Assembly: GCA_002790095.1 (NCBI GenBank)
Contig: PFUL01000007.1
Location: 62,001-126,000, forward strand
DNA from: Elusimicrobia bacterium CG_4_9_14_3_um_filter_62_55
Lineage (GTDB): Bacteria; Elusimicrobiota; Elusimicrobia; UBA1565
Length of the DNA: 64,000 bases
Direction: 5' to 3'
Of this stretch, positions 48,337 to 58,187 are shown piece after piece. Both the position numbers and the translations under genes were made by a program. The notes beneath the pieces were generated by a model. That model made no database searches. It was not told the DNA's origin and saw only the letters and a list, made by a program, of their open reading frames with translations. Within the stretch, counting starts at the first letter, position 1. Each line of letters starts with the position of its first letter.

Positions 48337-49359
48337 CTAACGACGTTTTACAAGTTCAAGAATCAGCGGGAAATGATCGGACACGCCGCTTCCGTCCTGC
48401 GGGTCGAATCGCATCGGCGCCCCACGGGCGTCCTTCTGTCCGGGCGCCTCGGAGAGGACCCGAACAGACCCGGGGTCGGCCCGCCAGGCGCCCCCGCCTC
48501 CCGCCGCCATCGTCCGCGGAAGCAAAATCGCGTCGAGAAAGGACCAACTCCTTTTCGCCGCGTAGTAGTTCGTCCCGGCGCACTCCGCGCAGCCGAGTTC
48601 ATGCGAAACGGCCCAACCGGCGGCTTGCGCCCGGGCGAACATCCCGAAGCGGGCGTCCTCTTCGGCGGAAACATTGAAATCGCCGCCGACGAGAAGCAGC
48701 GCCTCCGGGGATCGGCCGCGCCGCCAACTCTCCAGAAACGCGAACCCCTGTTCGCGCAGGACTCGCGGCCGCGCGGGGGACGGGAAATGCACCGAAGCCG
48801 TATCGAGCACCGCTCCGTCGGGCAGCGTCAACGGCTGCACGAGCACTCCCCTCGACAAGGCTCCCTCCGGGTCGCGGAGCAGGCGCGGCGGGCCCGCCGC
48901 GGGCAACCGGGAAAGGATCGCCTGATCGACGCCCCGGGAATCGTCGCCCTCCAACAGCGCGGCCGTCTCGTAGCCGGCCGGGCCCAAATAATCCCTGCCC
49001 AAACGCTCCAGGATTTCCTTATTCTCGACCTCCTGAAGAAGCAGAACATCGGGGCCGCGCCCGCCGCCGACCTGCAAAATCGCGGCGGCAATGCGGGAAA
49101 GCTTCGTCTCGAGCACGATTTGGGACCAATCCCAACGGAGGCACTGCTCGCGATAGAGCGCGTTCGCCGCCCGCGCACAGGCCGCCGCGTGCCGCGGACC
49201 GGCTTTTTCGGTGAGAGGCAGAAACGCCCAATCCTCTTTGCCGGGGTCGTGCTTCGCGTCGAACAAATTTTCGACGTTGAACGTCATCACGCTGACGCGC
49301 GGGGATTCGACCGCGGGGGAACAGCCGGCGAGAAAGAGCGCGGTCCAAAGCCGCTTCAC
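48337..49359 (-). CDS. Endonuclease/exonuclease/phosphatase-family lipoprotein
   Basis: A 340-residue protein from GTG 49359 (overlap with the FAD gene stop). The N-terminus is a lipoprotein signal (lipobox FLAGC, Cys13). The EEP fold is clear: VMTFNVENLFDAKHDP (Asn), DVLLLQEVENKE (catalytic Glu), LLVGGDFNVSAEED (Asp-x-Asn) and the terminal GVSDHFPLIL (Asp-His). Members cleave nucleic acids or phosphodiesters; as a lipoprotein it probably acts outside the cytoplasm. Its link to the glycan genes is only positional. Confidence 0.9.
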   Translation of the reverse strand: MKRLWTALFLAGCSPAVESPRVSVMTFNVENLFDAKHDPGKEDWAFLPLTEKAGPRHAAACARAANALYREQCLRWDWSQIVLETKLSRIAAAILQVGGGRGPDVLLLQEVENKEILERLGRDYLGPAGYETAALLEGDDSRGVDQAILSRLPAAGPPRLLRDPEGALSRGVLVQPLTLPDGAVLDTASVHFPSPARPRVLREQGFAFLESWRRGRSPEALLLVGGDFNVSAEEDARFGMFARAQAAGWAVSHELGCAECAGTNYYAAKRSWSFLDAILLPRTMAAGGGGAWRADPGSVRVLSEAPGQKDARGAPMRFDPQDGSGVSDHFPLILELVKRR

Positions 49360-50717
49360 TTGAGCGATTGAAGCGGAACGCGGCTTGTCTTCGTTTCGAC
49401 CGGCAGCCCGCAAAGACGGCGGGCGCAATCCCGCCCATCGAGAATCGTCTCCTCCATGAACGAGTACTTCCAACCGCCCCAGCGCCCGATCGAAGAAGCG
49501 CCCCGCGTCTTCAAATGGCGCATGATCGTCGCGACCGCGGGGGTCCTCGCCCGGTCATAGATCACGTACGCGCACGCGATCGGAATCCACAACCGACTCA
49601 CCACGCGGTCAAAGCGATGGAGCACCCCAGCGGCACGCAGGCCGTCGAGTGAAGCCCGCTCCAACGCGCCGCGGTCTATTCGCGTTCCGGGATCCCGTGA
49701 TATTTCGATGTACATCGACGATGTCCCGCGCGGCGCGACGTTTCCCGAAAAGTTGGTCGGGAATCCGACGCGGTAGAACGGAAACCTCTTTTCGGGGAAG
49801 TAGATCCAATGCGCGCGGCTGACGCGCGGACGGGCGACGCCGATGTTGAGATTGTGCACGCTGACCCAGCGCAGGCGGCGCCGCGCCGCGCGGGCTTCGG
49901 CAGGCAGCCCGGAAGCGAGGTCGAGAAACTCCGGAAGCGGCATCGTGTTGACGAGGCGCTCGTAGCGCACTTCGCCGATCCCCTCGATCACGGCGACGCG
50001 CTCGCGCAAATCGACCGACACGACGCGCCTTCCGAGCGCCACACCCCGGGCGTCGAGACGCGCGGCGAGCGCGTCGGGCAGCGCCTGAATCCCGCCGTGT
50101 TTCGGATAGCGGAAAAACGCGTTGTAGCCGAAGAACTTCTTTTGGTCGGTCAACGCCCCGTAGAGAACCTCTTCAGGCTTCGGCGTCGGCAGAAAGCGGC
50201 CCTGCCACTCGGTCGTCATCGCGCGAAGCGGCGTGCGCCATAGCTTGCGGTTATAGGGGCCCATGAAGTGCTTCTCGATCCCCGCCCCGAATGTTTTCTC
50301 GACCCACTCCCCGAAGGAAGGGTTCCTTGACAACGCCCGGCCGAGACGGCGCGCGCGGAAAAACCCCCCCAGACACTCGGCGATCACCTTTTGGGGCAGC
50401 CCGAATGTATTTGCCTGGAACGGATAGCGCGTCTCGACGCCGTGTGAATAAATCCACGTGGAGCGCTCATGCGAATCGAGATTGCCCTTAAGCAGTCCCG
50501 TGATCAATTTCTTCCCGTAGGCGTCGTGCAGATGAAGCAGATGCCCGGTATGGTCGAAGTGAAAGCCGTCGCGCTCCTCGGTGGCGGCGCGGCCGCCGAC
50601 TTTTTCGCGCTTCTCGACGAGCAGATACCGCCCCCGAGGACCGAGGCGGTCCAGATGATACGCGGTCGACAACCCCGCGAGACCGCCTCCCAAAATCAGC
50701 ACCTCGGTTCGGATCAT
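49356..50717 (-). CDS. FAD-dependent amine-oxidase/protoporphyrinogen-oxidase-like oxidoreductase
   Basis: A 453-residue flavoprotein. The N-terminal Rossmann motif is LILGGGLAGLSTAYHL, followed by LLVEKREKVGGRA. Further segments HTGHLLHLHD and EKHFMGPYNRKLWRTPLRAM resemble the UDP-galactopyranose mutase / amine-oxidase group found in surface polysaccharide loci. Thus it may isomerise or desaturate a sugar-nucleotide or lipid-linked sugar. ATG 50717 overlaps the stop of the WecA-like gene. The longer frame from 51422 is a shadow of that gene. Confidence 0.82.
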   Translation of the reverse strand: MIRTEVLILGGGLAGLSTAYHLDRLGPRGRYLLVEKREKVGGRAATEERDGFHFDHTGHLLHLHDAYGKKLITGLLKGNLDSHERSTWIYSHGVETRYPFQANTFGLPQKVIAECLGGFFRARRLGRALSRNPSFGEWVEKTFGAGIEKHFMGPYNRKLWRTPLRAMTTEWQGRFLPTPKPEEVLYGALTDQKKFFGYNAFFRYPKHGGIQALPDALAARLDARGVALGRRVVSVDLRERVAVIEGIGEVRYERLVNTMPLPEFLDLASGLPAEARAARRRLRWVSVHNLNIGVARPRVSRAHWIYFPEKRFPFYRVGFPTNFSGNVAPRGTSSMYIEISRDPGTRIDRGALERASLDGLRAAGVLHRFDRVVSRLWIPIACAYVIYDRARTPAVATIMRHLKTRGASSIGRWGGWKYSFMEETILDGRDCARRLCGLPVETKTSRVPLQSLK

Positions 50718-51760
50718 TCCATTTCCACTTTCGTAACGGCCCACGCGAGCACGAGGGTGAAAGACCCGACGACGAAGTAAATCCAGACGGCCCACGGAGT
50801 GCTCACCAAGGTCACCAGCAGCGCGCAAAGCGACAGGAACGCGGACGCCACCAAGCAAAGCGCGACGATTTGAGGCCGCGTATAGCCGATGCGTTCGAGG
50901 CGGAGCGCGAAATGATCCAGCGACCCCCGAAACGGAGAGAGCCCCTTTTTCATGCGGATGAACATCACATAGAACGTGTCGAACATCGGAATCGCCAGGA
51001 TAAACAGCGGCGCGAAGACGCCGAGCGGATTGATCTGCGTGTAGTCGACGCCGAGGGCGAGCGCCGAGAGGACGAACCCCAGCAAGAGCGACCCGGAGTC
51101 TCCCATGAAAATCTTCCGTTTTACGGAAAAATTCCACGGGAGAAATCCCGCGGCCGCGCCCACGAGGGCCGCGGCCGCGAAATTCACGTAGATCTGCTCG
51201 GAAGGCAGCGCGATCAGCAGAAACCCCAGCGCGGCGACGGCGCCCTGGGAGGCGGCGAGCCCGTCCATGATGTCGATGATATTGAACGCATTGCAGATGC
51301 CGACGACCCAAACAACCGTCAAGACGACCGCGAGGTAGTCCGGAGTGATGAATCGCAATTGAATCCCGAAGTAGACCAGCAAGGCGGCCGCTGTCGTCTG
51401 GACGGCCATTTTGGTTTTCCAATCCAAACCAAGGGGCTTGCGCAGATCATCGACGATACCGAGGAGGAATACGAGCCCCCCCCCCGCCAGCACGGCGCGC
51501 AGATTAAAGAGCGTCCCGGTCGGGAAGCTCGTCATAAATCGTGCGCTCACCAGCGCGCCCGCGAAGCCGACCCAAATACCTACGCCGCCGAGCGCCGGAG
51601 TCGCGACTAAATGCGTCTTCACCGCACTCTCGGGCGTATCCAGCCAGCGCATGCGGATCGCGACCGCCCGCGCGAGCGGGGTCGTCGCCAGCGAAAGCAG
51701 AAACGCCGTCCCGATCGTTTTAGCGTACAACGGGATGTTGCCCCAATCAAAATTCGTCAT
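50714..51760 (-). CDS. WecA/TagO-like polyprenyl-phosphate sugar-1-phosphate transferase
   Basis: A 348-residue integral membrane protein with about ten helices of the MraY/WecA family. Catalytic loops: LVFLLGIVDDLRKPLGLDWK (Asp-Asp), CNAFNIIDIMDGLAAS (Asn-Asp) and KIFMGDSGSLLLGFVLSALA. The last cytoplasmic loop has SLDHFALRL with a His, as in WecA. It transfers a sugar phosphate (often GlcNAc-1-P) to undecaprenyl phosphate, starting a surface glycan. It overlaps its upstream neighbour by 4 nt. Confidence 0.92.
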   Translation of the reverse strand: MTNFDWGNIPLYAKTIGTAFLLSLATTPLARAVAIRMRWLDTPESAVKTHLVATPALGGVGIWVGFAGALVSARFMTSFPTGTLFNLRAVLAGGGLVFLLGIVDDLRKPLGLDWKTKMAVQTTAAALLVYFGIQLRFITPDYLAVVLTVVWVVGICNAFNIIDIMDGLAASQGAVAALGFLLIALPSEQIYVNFAAAALVGAAAGFLPWNFSVKRKIFMGDSGSLLLGFVLSALALGVDYTQINPLGVFAPLFILAIPMFDTFYVMFIRMKKGLSPFRGSLDHFALRLERIGYTRPQIVALCLVASAFLSLCALLVTLVSTPWAVWIYFVVGSFTLVLAWAVTKVEME

Positions 51761-53859
51761 CGTATCGCATACACCGTACAGCGTCCAGGTGAATCAAAAA
51801 CCGCGCGCAAACGATCTTTCGAGAACGCCGTCCAGACCGCCGCGCCGTTTTCGCTGAAATGGAATACCCCGTATTGATCCCCGAGTCTTCGTCCCTCGCG
51901 GTGGGAGATCAATAGATGACGGTAGCCCTCTTCGCGCAGCGCGTCCGCATAGGCGGCGGCGTTTTCCGAACGGTTCGCGACCTTGACGAAGCGGTTCGGC
52001 GCCATCGGGGTCGTCACCGTATGCGGCTGACGGATGAAGAAACCGCGCTGCTCCCCGACGACAAGAATCTTATCGCCTTCGGGAAGGCGCTCCGACGCGA
52101 AGCGCGCGCAGGCGTAATAGTCGAATTTATCGAACAAGAATTTATCACGAGAGACGACGCCCGTCAGCACCTCGAAGCTCCCCACCGAAGCGTGAACGAA
52201 CAAAAACAGCGCCGCGTTCGTGAAAACGGCGACCGCAACCCCCGCGGCCAGCAAAAGGCGCCACCCCCCCCGCAGGCGCTGCCAAAGCGCATGAAGGCCG
52301 TTGGCCGCCAAAAGCGCCCACAGCGGGAGAATGACGACGAGAAACCGCAGCACGACGCCGGTGGAAAACCAAATCGCCCAATGCGCGGCGCAGTATCCCA
52401 AAATCCAGCGCAGCGATCGCTTGCGCCACGCGCCCCAAACCGCGACCGGCAGAGCCGCCAGCGACCAGCCCCACCCCAATCCGCCCAACACGTCGGCCCC
52501 CGCGCCGAAGCGCGTCGATCCGGTGGCGGCCAAATAAGGGAACTGGGTCAGATCCTTCAGGAAGCTCCCTTTCTGGTGTCCATATTCCACCAGGATTTCG
52601 AAATAACGCTGCGCCGCCGTGGCGGCCCAGTCCACGCCGTGCAGAGAGAAATACCGATAGAAAAAGGGGAACACCGGATCGCCGACGACGATCCAATTCT
52701 TGATCAGCCACGGAAGCCCCGCCGCCGTCGCGCACGCGGTAAACAGCAATCCGTCCTTGAACCGGCTCTTCGCCCCGGCGGTCCCGCCGCTGGCCGCCGC
52801 CTGCGCCCACCGCCCCAACAGCACGATGCCGAGCACGATGCTCGCGATCCCCGCATAGTATTTCGTTCCCAAGCCGAGACCGGCGAACACCCCCGACAAC
52901 GCAAGCCATCCGCGCGGCATGTCCGGCTCGTCGGCGTCCACACGCCAGCGCACGAAGCAAAAAACGGACGCGCTGACCCACAGCATGACCAGGCATTCGA
53001 CGTAGGCGACGGGCGTCAGCAGCATCACCGCGGTATGGGTCACTAGCAAAAAGCAGGCGAGGAGCACCGCCGTGACCGGGACCAGCCGTTTACCCATTTC
53101 CAGCGTCCACCACACGCTGAGAAAGGTTCCCAGCCAGGTCATCATCTGAGTCAAGAGGTCGGAGCCGAGGAGAAGCGAAAGGGCGTAGAGCATTTCTCCG
53201 TTTTGGGGGAAATGGGAGAACAACAGATCCGGACGCGCGGTGATTTGTCCGCTGCGGGCGTAATCCGCGGCGAGCGGCAAATGATAGACGAGGGCGTCGT
53301 ACTGATGCGGCGGCACGAAGCACAGCCACCACAACCCGGCGAGCACAGCGAGCACGCCTCCGGCCAGCACGGGCCGGTCTTTGAGCAGATCGCGATTCGC
53401 GCTCAGCGACGCGCCGAGATCCCGCATTTCGGTGAACCCGATCACCCAAAAAGCCCCCAACAGCAGCGAAACCGCCCAGGTCTTAAGCCATCCCGCGACC
53501 CCGAGCAGAAAGAGTCCCTGGCTGAGCAGGCCCAAGCCCAAGGTCGCGCCGACGATCGTTTTTTCCGGCTCGGTCAATCCCCGGACCCGAAAGCTGCGCA
53601 GCAAAATCCGTCCGCAGCCGGTAATCGTCAGCAGCAGGAAAATCAGCAGCGCCGCGGCCAGCGCGCCGGGCCATACCGCACCGGAAAGCGCCTGCAGCAG
53701 AACATGCACTGAAAACGCGGCGAAGGCTCCCGTGAATATACGGGGCCAGCGGTCGGAGTCCGGGGAAACGAAAGCGTGGGGGCTCAGGACGGGGTCCTCT
53801 CTCGCCGCGGGCGGAACATCGGGTGCAGGTAAAGTCCAAGCCGGGCCAAAAGGACCCAA
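51757..53859 (-). CDS. Large polytopic GT39-like glycosyltransferase
   Basis: A ~700-residue protein with more than ten membrane helices in the N-terminal 500 residues. The segment ALVYHLPLAADYARSGQI and a first-loop acidic residue fit the ArnT/PMT-type (GT39/GT-C) family, which uses polyprenyl-linked sugars. The C-terminal ~130 residues are a soluble domain (EGDKILVVGEQRGFFI). ATG 53859 overlaps the GT2 gene by 76 bp; a later start is possible but no good candidate is visible. Confidence 0.75.
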   Translation of the reverse strand: MGPFGPAWTLPAPDVPPAAREDPVLSPHAFVSPDSDRWPRIFTGAFAAFSVHVLLQALSGAVWPGALAAALLIFLLLTITGCGRILLRSFRVRGLTEPEKTIVGATLGLGLLSQGLFLLGVAGWLKTWAVSLLLGAFWVIGFTEMRDLGASLSANRDLLKDRPVLAGGVLAVLAGLWWLCFVPPHQYDALVYHLPLAADYARSGQITARPDLLFSHFPQNGEMLYALSLLLGSDLLTQMMTWLGTFLSVWWTLEMGKRLVPVTAVLLACFLLVTHTAVMLLTPVAYVECLVMLWVSASVFCFVRWRVDADEPDMPRGWLALSGVFAGLGLGTKYYAGIASIVLGIVLLGRWAQAAASGGTAGAKSRFKDGLLFTACATAAGLPWLIKNWIVVGDPVFPFFYRYFSLHGVDWAATAAQRYFEILVEYGHQKGSFLKDLTQFPYLAATGSTRFGAGADVLGGLGWGWSLAALPVAVWGAWRKRSLRWILGYCAAHWAIWFSTGVVLRFLVVILPLWALLAANGLHALWQRLRGGWRLLLAAGVAVAVFTNAALFLFVHASVGSFEVLTGVVSRDKFLFDKFDYYACARFASERLPEGDKILVVGEQRGFFIRQPHTVTTPMAPNRFVKVANRSENAAAYADALREEGYRHLLISHREGRRLGDQYGVFHFSENGAAVWTAFSKDRLRAVFDSPGRCTVYAIR

Positions 53860-54551
53860 AACATTACACCGAGGGTCTCGAACCCGTATACCAGGCTGCG
53901 CCTTAAGTTGATCGACGAGGCCTCCTCAAAATAGCGCGCCGAAACCGGAATGTCGCCCAACCGGAATCCCATGAGCGCGACCTGATGAAGGAACTGCTGA
54001 TCAAAAACAAAATCCTCTGAGTTCTCCTGCCAGGGCACCACCTCGAGCAGTTCCTTTGAATAGGCGCGCATGCCTGAATGCCACTCACCCAAATTCTGTC
54101 CGGACCAAACGTTTTCCACGATGCTCATCAGCCGATTTGCGAAGTACTTCCACTTCGGCATGCCGCCGCCCAGGGCCTCACGCCGCGTCCGGATCCGGTT
54201 TCCGCAAACCATGTCGCAAACATCATCGGCGATAATCCCCGCGAGGTAGGGGGTCAGCCGGGGGTCGTACTGATAATCGGGATGGATCATGATCACGATA
54301 TCCGCGCCGCGTGCGAGCGCTTCGGTGTAGCAACTCTTCTGATTCCCGCCGTAGCCCCGGTTCTTATCATGGACGATCGTCACCAAGCCCAGCTTGCGGG
54401 AAAGCGCGGCCGTTCCGTCGGTCGAGTTGTCGTCGACCAATATTATCTCGTCGACCACTTCCTTGGGGATCGCGTCGATCGTCTTTCCCAAAGTGGCCTG
54501 CGCGTTGTACGCGGGAAGCACCGCGATCACCTTCTTGCCTTTCACGGCCAT
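53784..54551 (-). CDS. GT2-family glycosyltransferase (dolichol-phosphate-sugar-synthase-like)
   Basis: A 255-residue GT-A enzyme. N-terminal KVIAVLPAYNAQATLGKTI, then EIILVDDNSTDGT, IVHDKNRGYGGNQKSCYTEA and the metal-binding region VIMIHPDYQYDP. The C-terminus has two hydrophobic segments (LGVMFWVLLARLGLYL). Such enzymes charge polyprenyl phosphate with sugar for GT-C transferases, which are its neighbours. ATG 54551 is preceded by AGGAGA and overlaps the previous stop (TGATG). Confidence 0.88.
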   Translation of the reverse strand: MAVKGKKVIAVLPAYNAQATLGKTIDAIPKEVVDEIILVDDNSTDGTAALSRKLGLVTIVHDKNRGYGGNQKSCYTEALARGADIVIMIHPDYQYDPRLTPYLAGIIADDVCDMVCGNRIRTRREALGGGMPKWKYFANRLMSIVENVWSGQNLGEWHSGMRAYSKELLEVVPWQENSEDFVFDQQFLHQVALMGFRLGDIPVSARYFEEASSINLRRSLVYGFETLGVMFWVLLARLGLYLHPMFRPRRERTPS

Positions 54552-56224
54552 CAAGAACTCTCCTTGATTTTAAAAATCTTGATTTCCGGACCGCGCCGTG
54601 CGCCGGGTTCGGGAGAGAAGCGCTCCAACAGGACGCCCTCTCTCTCGACCTCGCTGAGGAAGGCCGCCATCCGGAGAAACCCTTCCTTGCTGCTTCCGTA
54701 GCTCGTATACACAAAATAGTCCGCGCCCGCCGCGCGCGCCGCCGTCAATCCTCCGGAAACATCGATGACCGCGCGCCCCGCCGCGGAAAACGCCACATGC
54801 CGCGGTCCGGACTGCAGCACGTCGGCGTCCTGAGCGACTCGAAACACCTTATAGCCGCCGCCCGGATGAGAGTCCGCCATGATCCGATAGAGACGCGCAC
54901 GGGGATGGCCGCTCGCCTCGGTTTCGGCCAATAGCGAGCGAACCTGCTCCAAACTCTGCCGAAGGCGCGGAGCGGTATGAGGGTTGAAGGTCAAGATCCC
55001 CGCCCCCTCAGGAAGGGAGCGTTCGATCCATTCGGCCGCCGCCGTCCGCGTATCGGGCAATACCAATTCGGCGTCGAACGAGAGGGAACGGGCGGCTCCC
55101 GGCGCGACGAGGATCGCGAGAAGAACGCCGCGGACGATCTCCCCGGGCTTGAACCGCAGCAGCAGAGACTCGAACGCGAACGCGCCGCACAGCGCGAGGG
55201 CCGGAAACACGGGAATCAGAAAACGCGACCACCCTCCGTTGGGGGAAACAGCGAGAAATGCGGCCTGCGCCGCCACGGGGACGACGAACGCGATCGCCAG
55301 CGACTGCCGCCGCCTCATCAGCCACGCCGCCCCCCCGCAGGCGAGCCCCCCCCCGATAAAATACGGATCCGCGAATCTGCCGAGATTTTCCAACACGACG
55401 ACGCCCGCGGGGGTTCCGGCGGCCCACGCCATTCTCCCGGTATCGACGATGTCGCGCCAGGCTGAGCGCCAGTCGATAAGAACGAACGGCGACCCGATAA
55501 AAAAGGCCGCCCCGACGACGGCCCCGCAGAGCGCGAGGAACTTCCAGGAACCCTCCCGGGTCTCCAGGCGGCGCATCATCCAAGCCAACGGCCCCAAGAG
55601 AACCAACGGCGCGGCGACATACTGTGTCGACACGCAAAAACCCGTCGCGGCCGCGCATCCCAATAAATACTTCGCATCCCCCGTTTCCAGGTGGCGCATC
55701 GCCCACAACCAGGCCAACGCGGCGAACAGCAGCATCAGAGAATCAGGCTTCGCGGCGTGGGCGCTGACCGTCAGGGTCGGAGAAGCGCACAGCAGTGCCG
55801 CGGCCCAAACCCCGACTCGGGGGCGCTCCAACGAACAGGCGGCCCGGTAGACGGCGATCAGCGCCGCCATCTGAGCGGCCGTCGAAAGCAAGCGCGCAAT
55901 GAGGTAAAACCCGCCAGGATCCCACGCGAACAGCGCGGCGAAGTCGCCAACGGAGCGGAGCATGCCGAAACCCGACCAAACAAGGAAGTAAACCCCGTAC
56001 GCGCCCGCCATCACGTACATCCAAAGCGTCGGGTATTTGAAAAGACCGGGATGGAGGCTCCCACGTCCGAAGGACACGGCGATGTTCACGTGATGCGGTT
56101 CGTCGCCGTTGAAGGTTTGCGGCAATCCGTACGCGATTCCCCACAAACGCAGCGCCAGCGCCGCCAGAGCCAGCGAAACAGCGACCGTCCAGAACACGCG
56201 CCTGGACATCGGCGGAGCGATCAT
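54551..56224 (-). CDS. Polytopic GT39-like glycosyltransferase
   Basis: A 557-residue protein. After a first helix (FWTVAVSLALAALALRLWGI) comes GLPQTFNGDEPHHVNIAVSF, the acidic first loop typical of PMT/ArnT-like GT-C enzymes. About ten helices follow to residue ~380, and a soluble C-terminal domain ends the chain. It presumably uses a polyprenyl-phosphate sugar donor. ATG 56224 overlaps the upstream stop as ATGA; the longer frame to 56566 is a shadow. Confidence 0.85.
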   Translation of the reverse strand: MIAPPMSRRVFWTVAVSLALAALALRLWGIAYGLPQTFNGDEPHHVNIAVSFGRGSLHPGLFKYPTLWMYVMAGAYGVYFLVWSGFGMLRSVGDFAALFAWDPGGFYLIARLLSTAAQMAALIAVYRAACSLERPRVGVWAAALLCASPTLTVSAHAAKPDSLMLLFAALAWLWAMRHLETGDAKYLLGCAAATGFCVSTQYVAAPLVLLGPLAWMMRRLETREGSWKFLALCGAVVGAAFFIGSPFVLIDWRSAWRDIVDTGRMAWAAGTPAGVVVLENLGRFADPYFIGGGLACGGAAWLMRRRQSLAIAFVVPVAAQAAFLAVSPNGGWSRFLIPVFPALALCGAFAFESLLLRFKPGEIVRGVLLAILVAPGAARSLSFDAELVLPDTRTAAAEWIERSLPEGAGILTFNPHTAPRLRQSLEQVRSLLAETEASGHPRARLYRIMADSHPGGGYKVFRVAQDADVLQSGPRHVAFSAAGRAVIDVSGGLTAARAAGADYFVYTSYGSSKEGFLRMAAFLSEVEREGVLLERFSPEPGARRGPEIKIFKIKESS

Positions 56225-57492
56225 GCGATTTCCCCGAGCGGGATCCGCGCACTGACGAACGCAGCCGAAAAGAGAATCAGGACGGACATGACCGGAAGAC
56301 GGTAGCGCATCTGGCTGACGACGATCGTGTGGACGCCGAAGGTCGCCAGCACCATCCAGTAGAGCGGAAAGAGAACGGAGATTCGGCCACGCAAAGACCA
56401 CGCCCCGCAGAATCCGAGGACGATCAGAGCCGGTTCGAACGCGAGGCTGACCGCCGCGAGCAGGCGCCGATTCACGCCGACGCCGGGAGAATTTACGTCG
56501 TTGTCGCGGTACTGTTTGTCCTGACGCGGATACAAACGCCAAAAGTTGACCGCCTTGCGCGCCCACTGCCGCAATGTCGTCAACGGATTGGCGCGCATGT
56601 ACGCCAACGCCTCGCGCCGGTACAGCGCGTCGCGCTCGACCTCGCCGAGTATCCGCGCCCGGCGGTAGAGATCGGTCCGCTCGAAGGCGCGTCGAGCGAT
56701 CAGCGTGTCCTGCTCGTTGAGATCGAAATTCACCGTCCCGTCAAGCAATGTGATCCCGCCGTGCGTGTCGAGCGTATAGGCGCCGACAATCGCACGGTTC
56801 CGGGCCGCCCAGCCGAAAAGAGGCAGCGCCCAGCAAACGGCGGCAAGCGCCGCCGCCTTCACCGAAAAGCGTCCTGCGGCCGCCAGCCCCAAACCCGAGA
56901 CGCCGAGGGCAAGCGCGATGGGGACCGCTTCGATTCGCGTGAGTCCGGCCAGCGCCCACATCACCGCGGCCGAGACGGCGACGCCCGCGCGTTCGCCCTG
57001 CTCGCGAAGCGCCTGAATGCTCAGGCCCAAGGCCGCGACCGTCGTGAACACGTAGAGGGTTTCGCTCATGAGCATCCCGGAGTAGTACACGAAGAACGGG
57101 TAAAACGACGCGAGCACTGCGGCGAACAGGCCTGCGCGTTTTGATTCGGCGGCGGTTTCAGTCGCCCGGCCGAGAGCCCACACGGCAGCGGCCCCGACGG
57201 CGGCCTGCGCCAGCCGGGCGGCGAAGCGGCTTTCCCCGGAAACGAGATAAACCGCTCCCAGCAGAAAAGTCGGAACGGGCGCGACCACGCCGACGGCATC
57301 GTTAGCGCCGAAGGAAAAATTCCTCGCCCAAAACGCCGCCTGCTGGTCGAAGCCCATTTCGTCGGCCTGGTACAGTCGGCCTCCGAGCTTGAGCGCGAAC
57401 GCGGCGCGCAGCGCGAACGCGAACGCGACCCAAAACCACTCGCTCGAGGCGAGCGCCTTTAATCGACGAATCTGTATTTTAAAATCGCCCAT
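56221..57492 (-). CDS. Polytopic GT39-like glycosyltransferase
   Basis: A 423-residue membrane protein with about nine helices. The first loop GRLYQADEMGFDQQAAFWARN holds the acidic catalytic-type residues of GT39 enzymes. Later helices include AGLFAAVLASFYPFFVYYSG and LMSETLYVFTTVAALGLSI. It starts inside the end of the GT2 gene (34-bp overlap). It belongs to the same coupled run. Confidence 0.83.
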   Translation of the reverse strand: MGDFKIQIRRLKALASSEWFWVAFAFALRAAFALKLGGRLYQADEMGFDQQAAFWARNFSFGANDAVGVVAPVPTFLLGAVYLVSGESRFAARLAQAAVGAAAVWALGRATETAAESKRAGLFAAVLASFYPFFVYYSGMLMSETLYVFTTVAALGLSIQALREQGERAGVAVSAAVMWALAGLTRIEAVPIALALGVSGLGLAAAGRFSVKAAALAAVCWALPLFGWAARNRAIVGAYTLDTHGGITLLDGTVNFDLNEQDTLIARRAFERTDLYRRARILGEVERDALYRREALAYMRANPLTTLRQWARKAVNFWRLYPRQDKQYRDNDVNSPGVGVNRRLLAAVSLAFEPALIVLGFCGAWSLRGRISVLFPLYWMVLATFGVHTIVVSQMRYRLPVMSVLILFSAAFVSARIPLGEIA

Positions 57493-58187
57493 AATACCCG
57501 GATGCCGTCGCGCCAGAAGACGATTTTCTTGCCTTCCGCCCGGCTTCTGGCCTTGTAGGAAATGGGCACTTCATGAAAGCGCCGCCCCCGCTTGGCCGCC
57601 CAACCTTGCATCTCCCAATCGAAATCGAACCCGTCCGACTTCAGCGTAAAGCCGTCGAAGACCTCCTTACGGTAGACCTTGAACATCGTCGCCCCGTCGG
57701 TTATACGCGTTCCGTATAGAAAATTAAAGAGCCCCGTAAAGAGGACTCCTCCGAGATTCACCCAGAATCCGTAGAGCCGCTCGAGCCCCCGGAACTGCCG
57801 GTACTGCCAATGCGTCTGCGGATCCCGGGCGCGCGATCCGAAAACGATCTCCGCGTCGCCTTGAAGGATCGGACCGAGAACCTTCGGATAATCGGAAACT
57901 TTATACTCGAGATCGCCGTCCTGAATCAGCAGCACGTCCCCCGCCATCTCCCGCAGGCCGGTGCGCACGGCCGCGCCCTTGCCCCGGGGGCGTTCCTCGT
58001 AAAAAACGCGCACTCCCGGCCGGCCGGCATATTCCCCGACGATTGCTTTGGTGCCGTCGGTGGAATTGCCCTCAATGATCAACACCTCTTTCTCGAGACC
58101 TTCCATCGAAAATGCGAGAACGGCATCGAGAATCTCCCGAACCGTCGCGGCTTCGTTGTAGACCGGAAAGAGGATGGACAGCTTCAC
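57459..58187 (-). CDS. GT2-family glycosyltransferase
   Basis: A 242-residue GT-A enzyme: LSILFPVYNEAATVREILDA, EVLIIEGNSTDGT, ERPRGKGAAVRTGLREM and LIQDGDLEY (metal-binding D-x-D-like). The later RITDGATMFKVYRKEVF and DFDWEMQGWAAKRG match polyprenyl-phosphate mannosyl/glucosyl transferases. No C-terminal membrane helix. Start is GTG 58187, overlapping the gmhA stop (GTGA). Confidence 0.9.
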   Translation of the reverse strand: MKLSILFPVYNEAATVREILDAVLAFSMEGLEKEVLIIEGNSTDGTKAIVGEYAGRPGVRVFYEERPRGKGAAVRTGLREMAGDVLLIQDGDLEYKVSDYPKVLGPILQGDAEIVFGSRARDPQTHWQYRQFRGLERLYGFWVNLGGVLFTGLFNFLYGTRITDGATMFKVYRKEVFDGFTLKSDGFDFDWEMQGWAAKRGRRFHEVPISYKARSRAEGKKIVFWRDGIRVLWAILKYRFVD

